NCBI RefSeq assembly: GCF_019798055.1 | Contig: NZ_JAHOPH010000015.1 | Span: 33,152-97,151 of the forward strand | From: Salsipaludibacter albus | Lineage (GTDB): Bacteria; Actinomycetota; Nitriliruptoria; Nitriliruptorales; Nitriliruptoraceae | Reading direction: 5' to 3' | DNA length: 64,000 nucleotides | Shown here: positions 7,227-16,427 of the stretch, piece after piece | Numbering within the stretch: the first letter of the stretch is position 1 | Layout: each line of letters opens with the position of its first letter | Program-made: the position numbers and the translations under genes | The notes under the pieces: generated by a model | Told to the model about the DNA's origin: nothing | What the model saw: only the letters and a program-made list of their open reading frames with translations | The model's database searches: none

Positions 7227-9464
7227 CTAGCCCGCGTCGTCGGCGTCCGAAGACGCGGTCGACGGCCCGGCGACCGTGGGCGCCCGACCCGTCCACCCGC
7301 CGGACGCCAGCCAGTCGTCGACGAGCGGCCCCGCCAGCTCGGCACCGCGCGCGATGACGGGGTCGATCACGTCGAACTCCAGCAGCCCGACGCCGCGCAG
7401 GTCGAGCTCGAGCACCAGGTCGACGGCCGCCTCGTCCAACACCCGGGTCCGGTCCCGCTGGGACCCGACCAGCATCGAGCGCATCAGCACCGAGGCGATG
7501 CCCGGGTAGCCACTGCGACCCCGCCCGACCGTTGCGCGCAGCGCCTGCCACCCCGACACCGACAGGCCGTAGTCGGACCGTGCGCGTGGACCCACCGGCG
7601 GTGCCACGTCCACCGCGATGATCGTGCCGCAGATGCCCTCGTCGGCGAGGACGTCCACCGGCAGGTTGTTGAGCACGCCCCCGTCGACCAGCAGGTCGGC
7701 GCCGTCGGGCACGGGCGGCAGGACACCCGGGATCGCGACGCTGGCGCGCACGGCCGGGGCCGTCGGCCCGGAACGATGCACACGGGTCCGCGACCGGGTG
7801 AGGTTGGTCGAGACGCAGAGGAAGGGCTTCCAGGTGTCCTCGAAGTCCCAACCGTCGAACTGCTCCTGGATCGAGCGGGTGATGCGCTCGCCCTTGACCA
7901 GCGACACGACCGGCACCGTGTAGTCCAGCAGGCCGGCGAACAGGCGGTGCAGGGCCGGTCCGAAGTCCTCGGGCGGCACCCCACAGGCCATCCCACCGGC
8001 GATCGGCGCGCCGATCGACGAGCCCGCGAGCACGTCGATGGGCACACCGCGCTCGGCCAGCACGCGCTGGACGCCGACGTGCGCGAACCCCCGCGCGCCG
8101 CCACCCCCCAGCGCCAGGCCGACCGCCCGACCCGCGGTGATCCGGGCAGCCCGGTCGAGGTCCTCCCGTCGGCCCGCCCGCGCATGCAACACGCGGTCGA
8201 CGCCCAGCACGTCGCGCAGGGCCGCCGTGCCACGCGGCTGGGCGGTGTCGACGGGATGGACGACGACGGCGTTGGTCCGGGTCGCCGTGGCGATCCGGTC
8301 GGTCGCGGCGGCGACGGCGTCCCGCTCATCCCGATCGGGCGTGGGCGACACGACGAGCAGCACCCGGTCGGCCGTCCCGAGGGCCGCCCGGGCCCACGCA
8401 TCGGCCCCGCGATCGACCTCCAGGACCGTGAAGTCGTGGGTCAGCTCGACCTCGTGGAGGTGGGCGGCGACCCGGCGGCTGCCCGGCTCGGACGGCTCGC
8501 TGGCGGCGATCCCGCGGACGCCGAGGTCGGCGTCGACCCGGGCCGCTGTCACGTGGGCGACCGTGCCGAACCGGCCCAGCGCCTCGGTGACCTGGGTCGT
8601 GACCACGCGGGCGTTCACGGCGGGGTTGGTCGTCACCACGGCGACGGTGGACACGACCCGGCGCTGGCCACGAGGGGGCCGGGCCATCCGCTCGACGAGC
8701 TGGCGGGTGATCCGCGCCATGGTGACGGGGTTGCGCGCCAACATCGCGTGGAAGGTTTCGGCGCGCAGCTCGGCCACGACCGAGTCGCGCACGGCGACCA
8801 CGGTCGCCGAACGTGCCTCGCGCTCGAACAGGGCACCCTCGCCCACGACCTGTCCACGGCCGAGCCGGGCGACCTCGGTCTGCTCGCCGTGCTCGTCCCG
8901 GACGGTCACCGCCAGGCGGCCGGAGACCACCAGGAAGGCCGACTCGGCGACGTCGCCCTGGCACAACAGCACCTCGCCGGACGGCAGGCGGCGCAAGCCC
9001 AGTTCGGCGACGGCGGGCGCGAGCTGGGTCATCTCGGACAGGTCGGTGAACTCGGTCAGGACGCTGACGAGGGCGTTGCGGTCGACCCGCTCCGCGGCGC
9101 CCTCGGCCAGGCGCGCCGCCAGCTCGGGATGGGCGTCCAGCGCCGCGTGGGCCACGGCGGCCGGCACGAACGCCACCCGGACCGGCTCGGTCGCGGTGAC
9201 GGTCGCCGTCGAGACACCCCCGGCCAGCAGGCTGATCTCGCCGACAAGGTCGCCCGGGCCGAGCCCACCCACGCGCAGGCCACCCCCGCGACCCTCGACG
9301 GTGGCCTCGAGGTGGCCGGACACCACCCGGTACAGCCCGTCGACGGCCTCGCCGTGACACGTCAACGTGTCGCCGACGGCCACGTCCCGCACGGCGACGT
9401 CGTCACCGAGCCGCGCGAACAGCTCGGCCACCCAGGCCCGGGCGTCGTCGTCGCCGGCGGTCAC
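7227..9464 (-). CDS. Patatin-like phospholipase with two N-terminal cyclic-nucleotide-binding domains
   Basis: A 745-aa NTE-type serine lipase. Two cNMP-binding domains occupy about residues 15-125 (DLVGEISLLAGG) and 140-255 (VVGEGALFEREARSATVVAV), a P-loop-like alpha/beta linker region follows, and the patatin domain lies at about 445-650: GGGGARG oxyanion loop at 453-459, nucleophile Ser483 in GSSIG, and DGG at 594-596 for the catalytic dyad. It should cut membrane phospholipids or lysophospholipids, gated by a bound nucleotide. The GTG start overlaps the stop of the ABC ATPase gene (GTGA, 9461-9464). From memory, M. tuberculosis Rv2563-Rv2565 has the same permease/ATPase/patatin order. It converges with the FAH gene. 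Confidence 0.9.
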   Translation of the reverse strand: MTAGDDDARAWVAELFARLGDDVAVRDVAVGDTLTCHGEAVDGLYRVVSGHLEATVEGRGGGLRVGGLGPGDLVGEISLLAGGVSTATVTATEPVRVAFVPAAVAHAALDAHPELAARLAEGAAERVDRNALVSVLTEFTDLSEMTQLAPAVAELGLRRLPSGEVLLCQGDVAESAFLVVSGRLAVTVRDEHGEQTEVARLGRGQVVGEGALFEREARSATVVAVRDSVVAELRAETFHAMLARNPVTMARITRQLVERMARPPRGQRRVVSTVAVVTTNPAVNARVVTTQVTEALGRFGTVAHVTAARVDADLGVRGIAASEPSEPGSRRVAAHLHEVELTHDFTVLEVDRGADAWARAALGTADRVLLVVSPTPDRDERDAVAAATDRIATATRTNAVVVHPVDTAQPRGTAALRDVLGVDRVLHARAGRREDLDRAARITAGRAVGLALGGGGARGFAHVGVQRVLAERGVPIDVLAGSSIGAPIAGGMACGVPPEDFGPALHRLFAGLLDYTVPVVSLVKGERITRSIQEQFDGWDFEDTWKPFLCVSTNLTRSRTRVHRSGPTAPAVRASVAIPGVLPPVPDGADLLVDGGVLNNLPVDVLADEGICGTIIAVDVAPPVGPRARSDYGLSVSGWQALRATVGRGRSGYPGIASVLMRSMLVGSQRDRTRVLDEAAVDLVLELDLRGVGLLEFDVIDPVIARGAELAGPLVDDWLASGGWTGRAPTVAGPSTASSDADDAG

Positions 9465-10549
9465 CGCGGGCCCGTGGGGCCGGCATCGGACGGGTGCCCG
9501 GGGAGGCGCCGGTCGGCAGTCGGTGGCCCGTCGCCACCCGCGACCCCGCCACCTCGCTCCAGCAGCATCCGGAACCCGTGCGGGGAGTGCGACGTGAGGC
9601 GGAGCTCACCGACGGCCCGCACCGACGCCGACCGCGGGAAGCCCAGCATGGCGCCGAGCTCGCCGAAGTACTGGCCCGGTCCGAGCACGGCGAGCGACTC
9701 CTCGCCACCGTCGGCCAGCTCGCGGTAGACCTCGGCCTCGCCCTCCTCGATCACGAACACCAGGCTCGCGTGGTCGTTCTGGTGGAACACCACCTCGCCG
9801 TCCGCGTAGGACACCACCGTGGCGCCGGCCTCGACCGGGTCGGCCTCGCCGGACATCTGGACGACCCGGTCGGCGGCCGGCATGAGCCTGGCGTCGTGCG
9901 ACGACACCACGATGATGCGTCCCTCGTCCCGCAACTCGGTCAGCAGCCGGATGACGGACTGGGCCTGGATGTGGTCGAGGTTGGCGGTGGGCTCGTCGGC
10001 CAACAGCAGCACCGGATCGGTCACCAGGCCGCGGGCCACGGCGACGCGTTGCTGCTGGCCACCGGACAGGTGCGAGGGACGATGGTCCATGCGGTCGGCC
10101 AGGCCAACCAGCTCGAGCAGCTCGGTGGCCCGGGCCATCGCCTCGCGTCGGGACGCAGCCCGCGTGACCAGCAGCGGCATGGCGACGTTCTCGCGTGCGG
10201 TCAGCGATCCCAGCAGGTTGAAGCCCTGGAAGACGAACCCGACGTCGCGCCGTCGATAGGCGTCCAGCTCGGCGCCGCCCAGGCTGGTCACCTCGCGACC
10301 ACCCACCGTCACCGACCCCGACGTCGGGGTGAGCATCCCGCCGATGCACGACAGGAGGGTCGTCTTGCCCGAGCCCGACGGCCCCAGGAGCACGACCAGC
10401 TCGCCGGGCCGGGCCACGAACGACAGCTCGTCGAGCACGCGCAGCCGGTAGCCGCCGGACTCGTACTCCTTCACCAGGTCACGCACGACCAGGTCGTGGT
10501 CGCCGGTGGCCCCGGGGCGCTCGACGGGGGTGGAGGTCGACGTCGTCAT
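9461..10549 (-). CDS. ABC transporter ATPase (MacB/LolD type) fused to a cyclic-nucleotide-binding domain
   Basis: A 362-aa ATPase with Walker A GPSGSGKT at 56-63, signature LSGGQQQ at 161-167 and Walker B LLLADEP at 181-187, of the LolD/MacB family that serves FtsX-type permeases. The extra C-terminal 100 residues (about 240-335) form a cNMP-binding domain (FVIEEGEAEVYRE, GQYFGELGAMLGFPRSASVRA), so transport is probably gated by a cyclic nucleotide. The start ATG overlaps the stop of the permease gene (ATGA) and its stop overlaps the patatin start, making three coupled genes. The transported substrate is unknown; membrane lipid or lipoprotein handling would fit the patatin neighbour. A glutamine-transport label on similar proteins would be misleading. 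Confidence 0.9.
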   Translation of the reverse strand: MTTSTSTPVERPGATGDHDLVVRDLVKEYESGGYRLRVLDELSFVARPGELVVLLGPSGSGKTTLLSCIGGMLTPTSGSVTVGGREVTSLGGAELDAYRRRDVGFVFQGFNLLGSLTARENVAMPLLVTRAASRREAMARATELLELVGLADRMDHRPSHLSGGQQQRVAVARGLVTDPVLLLADEPTANLDHIQAQSVIRLLTELRDEGRIIVVSSHDARLMPAADRVVQMSGEADPVEAGATVVSYADGEVVFHQNDHASLVFVIEEGEAEVYRELADGGEESLAVLGPGQYFGELGAMLGFPRSASVRAVGELRLTSHSPHGFRMLLERGGGVAGGDGPPTADRRLPGHPSDAGPTGPR

Positions 10550-11637
10550 GCCCCGGCCCCCGCGAAGGCGGCGGCGGGGTCGATCCCGTTCACCCGCCGG
10601 ATCCCGACCAGCGCGGCCAGCAGGCCCACCACGGCCGCGACCAGGGGGACCTGGACGTAGGCGTAGTCGGGCACCCGCACCGCCAGCGGGAAGACCGGTT
10701 CGACCAGCGTGGCGACGACGGCCGCCAGCGCGGCGGCGAGCACGGCGACCAGGATCGACTGCAGGGCGAGGCCCCCCATCAGCGGACGGGCGCCGGCGCC
10801 CACGGCCTTCATGATCGCGAAGTCGCGCTCCCGTTCGAGCGCGGACAGGTACACCACGGCGCCGACCACGATCGCGGCGACCGTCCACAGCAGTGCTCGG
10901 ATGAGGTCGATCGACGCGACCGCGGACTCCAGCGGGCCGAGTGCGTCGTCGCCGACCTCCTGCGCCGTCAGCACCGTGGCGCCGTCGACGGGCCCGGGGT
11001 CGGCGGTCGTGAGGAAGGCCGACACCACCTGGTCGGTGTCGAACGACAGCTGCTGGGCGTCTGCGAGGTCCAGGAACACGAAGGGCAGGCCGGCCAGCAC
11101 GGTGGTGTCCCGTGACAGCCCGACCACCTGGTGGTCCGCACGTCCGACCTCCACGACGTCGCCGACGGCCACGCCGAGGCTCTCGTCGACCACCACCTCG
11201 CCAGGTCCGCTGGCAGCGACGCCGTCCACCACCTCGGGACTGCCCAGCTCGCCGGCCAGGTGGCCGAACACGATGATCTCGCTGTCACTCCCGTCGGGCA
11301 GGAAGGCGGTTCCCCGGGACACCACGACCGGGGACGAGCCCTCGCCGACGTCGTCCCGGAGGTCGGCGGGAAGCACCGACACGGAGGTGAACGGCCCGGA
11401 GACCCCGTCGGCCACCACCCACCGGGCGGCCCCGATGCCCTCCACGGCCCGGTGCGGCTCGGTGTTGAGCTGGTGGACCAGGCCGGTCATGAGGAACAGC
11501 AGGGTGAGCACGAGCCCCACCAGCACCGTGACGACGACCACGCGACGGGCACGGTGCTGCAGGTCCCGGAAGGTCACGAGCAACAACGGCGGCCCCCCAC
11601 GTCCCGTACGACGACGTACCCCTCGACGACCTGTCAC
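10546..11637 (-). CDS. FtsX/MacB-type ABC transporter permease
   Basis: A predicted inner-membrane permease of about 363 aa with FtsX topology: one membrane segment near the N-terminus (VVVVTVLVGLVLTLLFLM), a large extracytoplasmic domain of roughly 190 residues, then three C-terminal segments, with the conserved SALERERDFAIMKAVGA between the second and third. It pairs with the ATPase encoded next. The start is uncertain: the GTG at 11637 is proposed because it begins just before the basic N-terminal helix; an upstream start would add 27 Arg-rich residues, and no strong RBS decides. It is first in the operon and diverges from the metallo-hydrolase gene. The function of the extracytoplasmic domain is unknown. 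Confidence 0.85.
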   Translation of the reverse strand: MTGRRGVRRRTGRGGPPLLLVTFRDLQHRARRVVVVTVLVGLVLTLLFLMTGLVHQLNTEPHRAVEGIGAARWVVADGVSGPFTSVSVLPADLRDDVGEGSSPVVVSRGTAFLPDGSDSEIIVFGHLAGELGSPEVVDGVAASGPGEVVVDESLGVAVGDVVEVGRADHQVVGLSRDTTVLAGLPFVFLDLADAQQLSFDTDQVVSAFLTTADPGPVDGATVLTAQEVGDDALGPLESAVASIDLIRALLWTVAAIVVGAVVYLSALERERDFAIMKAVGAGARPLMGGLALQSILVAVLAAALAAVVATLVEPVFPLAVRVPDYAYVQVPLVAAVVGLLAALVGIRRVNGIDPAAAFAGAGA

Positions 11638-11801
11638 GCTAGCGGTCGGACGAGCCCTTCGTCCGGGGGTCGCCCGACTTCTGCGCACCCCGCGGCGCCA
11701 CGTCCGGCCAGCGACCACCGCGCCCCGGGTCCCACCCGAGGCGATCCCGAGGCCATCCCACTTGGGTAGCCTCCGCTCGAGCCCAGGGGAGGCGACAGCG
11801 G

Positions 11802-12602
11802 GTGTACATCGAGATCCACGGCGCGCGCGGCTCCATGCCGGTCGGCACCGCCGAGTTCAGCACCTACGGCGGTGACACGACCTGCTACTCGCTGCACCAC
11901 GACGATGGCACGCTGATCGCCATCATCGACGCCGGCACCGGCCTGCGCCGGATCCTGCCGGCAACGATGTCCGCCGCGGAGACGTCCGGGCGTCCCGTCA
12001 CGATCATCATCACCCACTACCACTGGGACCACATCCAGGGCCTGTCGATGTGCGCACCGATGTGGCGCGGTGACGTCGCCCTTCGCATCATCGGCCCGGG
12101 CGACCCGCGCCGGTGCATCGGCGAGGCGATCAGCCCGCCGTGGTTCCCGGCCTCGATCACCGACATGGACGTCGACTTCGTCCCGGCCGTCGACAGCTTC
12201 GTGCTCGACGACGTCGACGTGCGGTCGTTCCCCCTGCACCACCCGCAGGGTGGACGTGGCTACCGCTTCGACCACCAGGACACCTCGATCGTCGTGGCGA
12301 CCGACCACGAGGCGGGCACCGACGCCGACCAGGTCCTGGTCGACGCGTCCCGGGGCGCAGGCGTGCTGGTCCACGACACCCAGTACCGGCCCGACGAACT
12401 GGCCGACAAGCGGGGCTGGGGCCACAGCACCTGGGAACAGGCCGTGGAGGTCGCCATCGCCGCCGAGGTCGACCAGTTGCTGTTCGCCAGTCACGACCCC
12501 TCGCGGACCGACGCACAGGTCGAGGAGATGGTGGCCGACGCTGCCGAGCGCTTCGGGGCGACGACCGCGGCCCGGCCCGGCTCGCGCTTCTGGGCCAAGT
12601 GA
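11802..12602 (+). CDS. Metallo-beta-lactamase-fold hydrolase, possible phosphodiesterase
   Basis: A 266-aa MBL-fold enzyme. The Zn motif THYHWDHIQG (HxHxDH) lies near residues 70-78, with further metal ligands in LHHPQG, ATDHEAG and FASHDPS. The opening GARGSMPVGTAEFSTYGGDTTCYSL and DAGTGLRRIL mark the PhnP/RNase Z-like branch that acts on phosphodiesters. The GTG start follows an excellent AGGGGAGG at 11785-11792. It is followed after 7 bases by the cyclase gene, so the two are one transcript. In this context cleavage of a cyclic nucleotide made by the neighbour is a reasonable hypothesis; nothing in the motifs proves it. Confidence 0.8.
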   Translation: MYIEIHGARGSMPVGTAEFSTYGGDTTCYSLHHDDGTLIAIIDAGTGLRRILPATMSAAETSGRPVTIIITHYHWDHIQGLSMCAPMWRGDVALRIIGPGDPRRCIGEAISPPWFPASITDMDVDFVPAVDSFVLDDVDVRSFPLHHPQGGRGYRFDHQDTSIVVATDHEAGTDADQVLVDASRGAGVLVHDTQYRPDELADKRGWGHSTWEQAVEVAIAAEVDQLLFASHDPSRTDAQVEEMVADAAERFGATTAARPGSRFWAK

Positions 12603-12609
12603 GCCCCAC

Positions 12610-15600
12610 ATGACCGGCGAGACCGGCACGCGCGCGTCGACGGACCCCGATCCGCTCGTGCGCCACCTCCCCCGGCTGGTGCGCTTCTGGGACGTCGAGG
12701 CCCCCGGGGAGCACCACCGCCAGATCCCGGGCTCCATGGCGTTCGTCGACGTGTCGGGATTCACCGAGCTGTCCGAACGGCTCGCCCGTCATGGCAACGT
12801 CGGTGCCGAGGAGATCACCCGGGTCATCGACACCACGTTCGACGAGCTGCTCCTCGAGGCCTACGCCCACGGTGCGAACCTGCTCAGCTTCGGCGGGGAC
12901 GCACTCCTGCTGTTGTTCGAGGGACCCGGCCACGCCCCCCGGGCCGCTGCGGGCGCCCACGCGATGCGTGCCCGCCTGCGCCAGATCGGCCCGTTCCACA
13001 CGCGCGACGGCGACGTCTCCCTGCGGATGTCGGTCGGGGTCCACACCGGACGATTCGACGTGTTCATGGTCGGACGCTCCCACCGCGAGTTCCTGGTGGC
13101 CGGCCCCGACACGACCCGCACGGTGCAGATGGAGGGTGCGGCAGGGCCGGGGCAGGTCCTGTTGAGCCCCGAGACCGCGGCGGAGCTCCCGGCCGCCAAC
13201 CGTGGCCGGCCCGAAGGTCCCGGCATCCTGCTCCAGGGCGATCCAGTCGCGGAGACGCTGACCTTCCAGCCCGCCACGAGTCCCCCGATCGACCTCGCCC
13301 AGTTCGTGCCCGCCGCGCTGCGCACCGTCCTCGCCGCCGACCGGGTCGAGCCCGAGCACCGGCCGGCGACCATCGCCTTCGTCCACCTCGACGGCCTCGA
13401 CGAGCTCCTCTCACAGCACGGCGCGGCGTCGGCCGCCACGGCGCTGGACGAGCTGGTCACGGCGATCCAGCGAGCGGCCGACGACCACGGTGTCACCTTC
13501 CTGGCCTCGGACGTGGCACCCGACGGCGCGAAGGTGATCCTGGCCACCGGGGTGCCCCAGGCCACGGGCAACGACCAGGAGCGGATGCTGCTGGCGCTGC
13601 GCGAGCTGTTGGGACGCGACCACCAGCTGCCGATCGAGATCGGCGTCACCAGCGGCCACGTGTTCAGCGGCGTGGTCGGTTCGGAGCAACGCCGGACCTA
13701 CACGGTCATGGGTGACACGGTGAACCTGGCGGCCCGCCTGATGGCCGCGGCGGCGCCCGGCGAGCTGTACGCCACCCAGGGGGTCCTGGACGCCTCCCGC
13801 ACCACGTTCGCGACCACGTCCCTCCCCCCGCTGCAGGTCAAGGGCAAGGCCGCCCCGATCACGGCCGTGGCGGTGGGCGACGCCGTGGGCACTCGGGACA
13901 GCTCCGACGAGGGACTGCCCCTGGTGGGACGCGAGGACGAGCTCGCGGCGCTGCTGGGCGCGTGGGACCGGGCAGCGGCCGGTGCACCCGGGACCACCGG
14001 CCTGACGGCCCCGGTCGGCATGGGCAAGTCCCGGGTCCTGCTGGCGTTCCTCGACGAGGCCGAGCCGGCCCGACTCGTGCGCGCCGAGTGCCGCCTGTAC
14101 CAGGCCGCCACCCCGTACTTCCCCTTCCGCGCCCTGCTCCGACAGGCGCTCGGACTCCCCGAGTCGGACGGGGTGGCCGAAGCCCTGGCGGAGTCGGTGA
14201 CCCGTCGTGCCCACGCGCAGCTGCCCTGGCTCGCCCTGCTGGGCGAAGTCCTGGGCGTGGAGGTCCCCCCGTCGCCCGAGGTCCGGGAGCTGGAGGACCG
14301 ACATCGCCCGGCCCGCACCCGGGACGCCGTCCACGCCACCCTGTCGTCCGCCCTGTCCGAACCCACGGTCCTGCTCATCGAGGACACGCACTGGATGGAC
14401 GACAGCTCGCGCGAGCTGCTGGCCGGACTGGGACGTGTCGTCACCGACGAGCCGTGGCTGTTCCTGCTGACCTCGCGGCCGCTCGAGACCGACGAGGACC
14501 CACCCTGGGACCACCACGTCGAGCTCGGTCCCCTGTCGGACGACGCGGCCTCCCGCCTGCTGGTCGCCGCCAGTGCCGACGACCCCCTCCTGCCCAGCCA
14601 GGTCACCGCCCTGGTGGAGCGTGGCGAGGGGCGCCCCCTGTTCCTCTTCGAACTCCTTGCCGCCCTCCAGCAGGGTCGTGACACCGAGGAGCTGCCCGAC
14701 TCGGTCGAGCAGCTGATCGCCGCGCGGATCGACCGACTGGCCGCCGGGGACCGCAGCATGCTGCGACGGCTGGCGGTCCTGGGCACGGGGTTCCGGGTCG
14801 AGTACACCGCCTCGGTGCTGGACGAGGACACGGCCGGGCCCATGCAGCGCGACCTCGCCCTGGGCCGGCTGCGCCAGTTCGTGACCGCGGACGACCGGGG
14901 CTGGGTCCAGTTCCAGAACACGCTCGTCCGTGACGTCGCCTACGAGGGGCTGCCGTACCGGACCCGCACGACCCTGCACGCGCGGGTCGGCGACTCCATC
15001 CTGGCCAGCACCGGGGACCACCCGGAGGCGGAGGCCGAGCTGCTCTCGGTGCACTACCACCGCGCGCGGCGGTGGGACGACTCGTGGCGCTACTCCCGGA
15101 TCGCGGGCGACACCGCCCGCTCCCTGTTCGCCAACCAGGACGCGGCGACCTTCTACCGCCGGGCCCAGGACGCCGCGCGCCACCTCGACCTGCCGCGTCG
15201 CGCGCGGGGCGAGGTGGCACTCGGGCTGGCCGAGGTCCTCGAGCGCGCCGGATTCCTGGACGACGCCCTCGGGGCCCTTGGCCGGGCGATGCGCCAGGTC
15301 GGCGACGACGACCTCCAGCGTGCCGAGATCCTCCTGCGTCGGGCCCAGGTCCGGATGCGCAAGGCGGCCTACCCCCAGGCACTGCGTGACACCGCGGTCG
15401 GGCTCCGCCTGCTCGAGGCCGCCGAGGGCCGGGAGGCCACCGGCCTGCGTGCACAGCTGCGGGCGCTGCGATCCTCGGTCCGCATGGCCCAGCAGCGACC
15501 GGCAGAGGCCCTGGCCATCGCCGAGGCGGCGATCGCCGACGCCAACGACGCGCAGCGCCGGGACGCGCTGGCCCGGGCATCGGCGATCATGGACTGGGCG

Positions 15601-16410
15601 TACTTCGTCCTGGGCGAGCCGGACCTGGCGACCCACTCCCCCGAGGCAGTGACCATCTACGAGTCACTGGGCATGCTGGACCGCGCGTCCGACGTGGTCA
15701 ACAACATGGGTGGGTTCGCCTACTACCTCGGCGACTGGGACGGCGCGGTCGCGCACGTCGCGCGGAGCCGTGACCTGTCCGCCCGGGCCGGCAACGACGT
15801 CCAGGCGGCCTCGACCGGGGTCAACCTCGGCGAGCTGTTGGTCAGCCAGGGCCGGACCGAGGAGGCCGAGCCGGTCCTCGCGGAGTCGCAGCGGGTGCTG
15901 CAGGCGGCCGGCGACCGCGACGGGGCGATCAATGCCGAGCTCCAGATGGCTCGCCTGCTGCTCCGCCGGGGCGACACGGACCGCGCGCGGGAGATGCTGG
16001 CGGAGGTCCGGGCCCAGGCCAACGAGCTCGGGCAACTGCAGTTCGCCTACGAGGCGGTGCTCTACCTCGCCGAGTGCCTCGTGCGGGAGGGCGACGCCGA
16101 CGACGCCCTGGACCTGGTCCACCGCGCGACCGAGCGGGCCGGGGAGCGCGCCGCGATGTTCCGTCCCCAGCGGGCACGGGTCGTCGCGCGGGCGCTGGTG
16201 GTGCTGGGACGCCTCGACGAGGCCGGCGACGAGCTCGCCGACGGACTGGCGGCTGCCCGCGAGGTCGGCCTGGCCTACGAGGAGGCGCTCCTGCGGGTGG
16301 CGCGGCTCGACCTCGCCAGCACGGGCGACGAGGCCGACCCCGAGGAGCAGGCCGCGGTCACCGCCCTGCTGGACGGCCTGGGCGTGCAGGAGGCGCGGGC
16401 CGCGGTGTGA
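12610..16410 (+). CDS. Class III nucleotide cyclase (two complementary cyclase domains) with STAND-type ATPase and TPR repeats
   Basis: A 1266-aa multidomain signalling protein. Cyclase domain 1 (about 40-190) has both metal-binding Asps, Asp47 in AFVDVSGFTEL and Asp97 in FGGDALLLLF, but lacks the Asn/Arg pair. Domain 2 (about 253-405) has His259 and Gly in place of those Asps but keeps the transition-state Asn372 and Arg376 (VNLAARL). An NTPase domain follows (VGRED at 440, Walker A APVGMGKS near 468-475, Walker B VLLIEDTHWMDD), then about 500 residues of TPR-like helices. This is the plan of actinobacterial cyclase-ATPase regulators. The ATG is 7 bases after the MBL gene stop. cAMP is the most likely product, but cGMP cannot be excluded. 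Confidence 0.9.
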   Translation: MTGETGTRASTDPDPLVRHLPRLVRFWDVEAPGEHHRQIPGSMAFVDVSGFTELSERLARHGNVGAEEITRVIDTTFDELLLEAYAHGANLLSFGGDALLLLFEGPGHAPRAAAGAHAMRARLRQIGPFHTRDGDVSLRMSVGVHTGRFDVFMVGRSHREFLVAGPDTTRTVQMEGAAGPGQVLLSPETAAELPAANRGRPEGPGILLQGDPVAETLTFQPATSPPIDLAQFVPAALRTVLAADRVEPEHRPATIAFVHLDGLDELLSQHGAASAATALDELVTAIQRAADDHGVTFLASDVAPDGAKVILATGVPQATGNDQERMLLALRELLGRDHQLPIEIGVTSGHVFSGVVGSEQRRTYTVMGDTVNLAARLMAAAAPGELYATQGVLDASRTTFATTSLPPLQVKGKAAPITAVAVGDAVGTRDSSDEGLPLVGREDELAALLGAWDRAAAGAPGTTGLTAPVGMGKSRVLLAFLDEAEPARLVRAECRLYQAATPYFPFRALLRQALGLPESDGVAEALAESVTRRAHAQLPWLALLGEVLGVEVPPSPEVRELEDRHRPARTRDAVHATLSSALSEPTVLLIEDTHWMDDSSRELLAGLGRVVTDEPWLFLLTSRPLETDEDPPWDHHVELGPLSDDAASRLLVAASADDPLLPSQVTALVERGEGRPLFLFELLAALQQGRDTEELPDSVEQLIAARIDRLAAGDRSMLRRLAVLGTGFRVEYTASVLDEDTAGPMQRDLALGRLRQFVTADDRGWVQFQNTLVRDVAYEGLPYRTRTTLHARVGDSILASTGDHPEAEAELLSVHYHRARRWDDSWRYSRIAGDTARSLFANQDAATFYRRAQDAARHLDLPRRARGEVALGLAEVLERAGFLDDALGALGRAMRQVGDDDLQRAEILLRRAQVRMRKAAYPQALRDTAVGLRLLEAAEGREATGLRAQLRALRSSVRMAQQRPAEALAIAEAAIADANDAQRRDALARASAIMDWAYFVLGEPDLATHSPEAVTIYESLGMLDRASDVVNNMGGFAYYLGDWDGAVAHVARSRDLSARAGNDVQAASTGVNLGELLVSQGRTEEAEPVLAESQRVLQAAGDRDGAINAELQMARLLLRRGDTDRAREMLAEVRAQANELGQLQFAYEAVLYLAECLVREGDADDALDLVHRATERAGERAAMFRPQRARVVARALVVLGRLDEAGDELADGLAAAREVGLAYEEALLRVARLDLASTGDEADPEEQAAVTALLDGLGVQEARAAV

Positions 16411-16427
16411 CCGCGACCCGCCGTCCG

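Noticed and set aside
13411..15636. A 741-codon minus-strand frame
   Set aside because: Antisense to the cyclase-TPR gene, whose domains are unmistakable.
7227..16410. CBASS or Pycsar anti-phage system
   Set aside because: There is no CD-NTase, and the cyclase is the common actinobacterial ATPase-TPR type. The order of permease, ATPase and lipase is shared with mycobacteria, which favours housekeeping signalling. Defence remains untested rather than supported.
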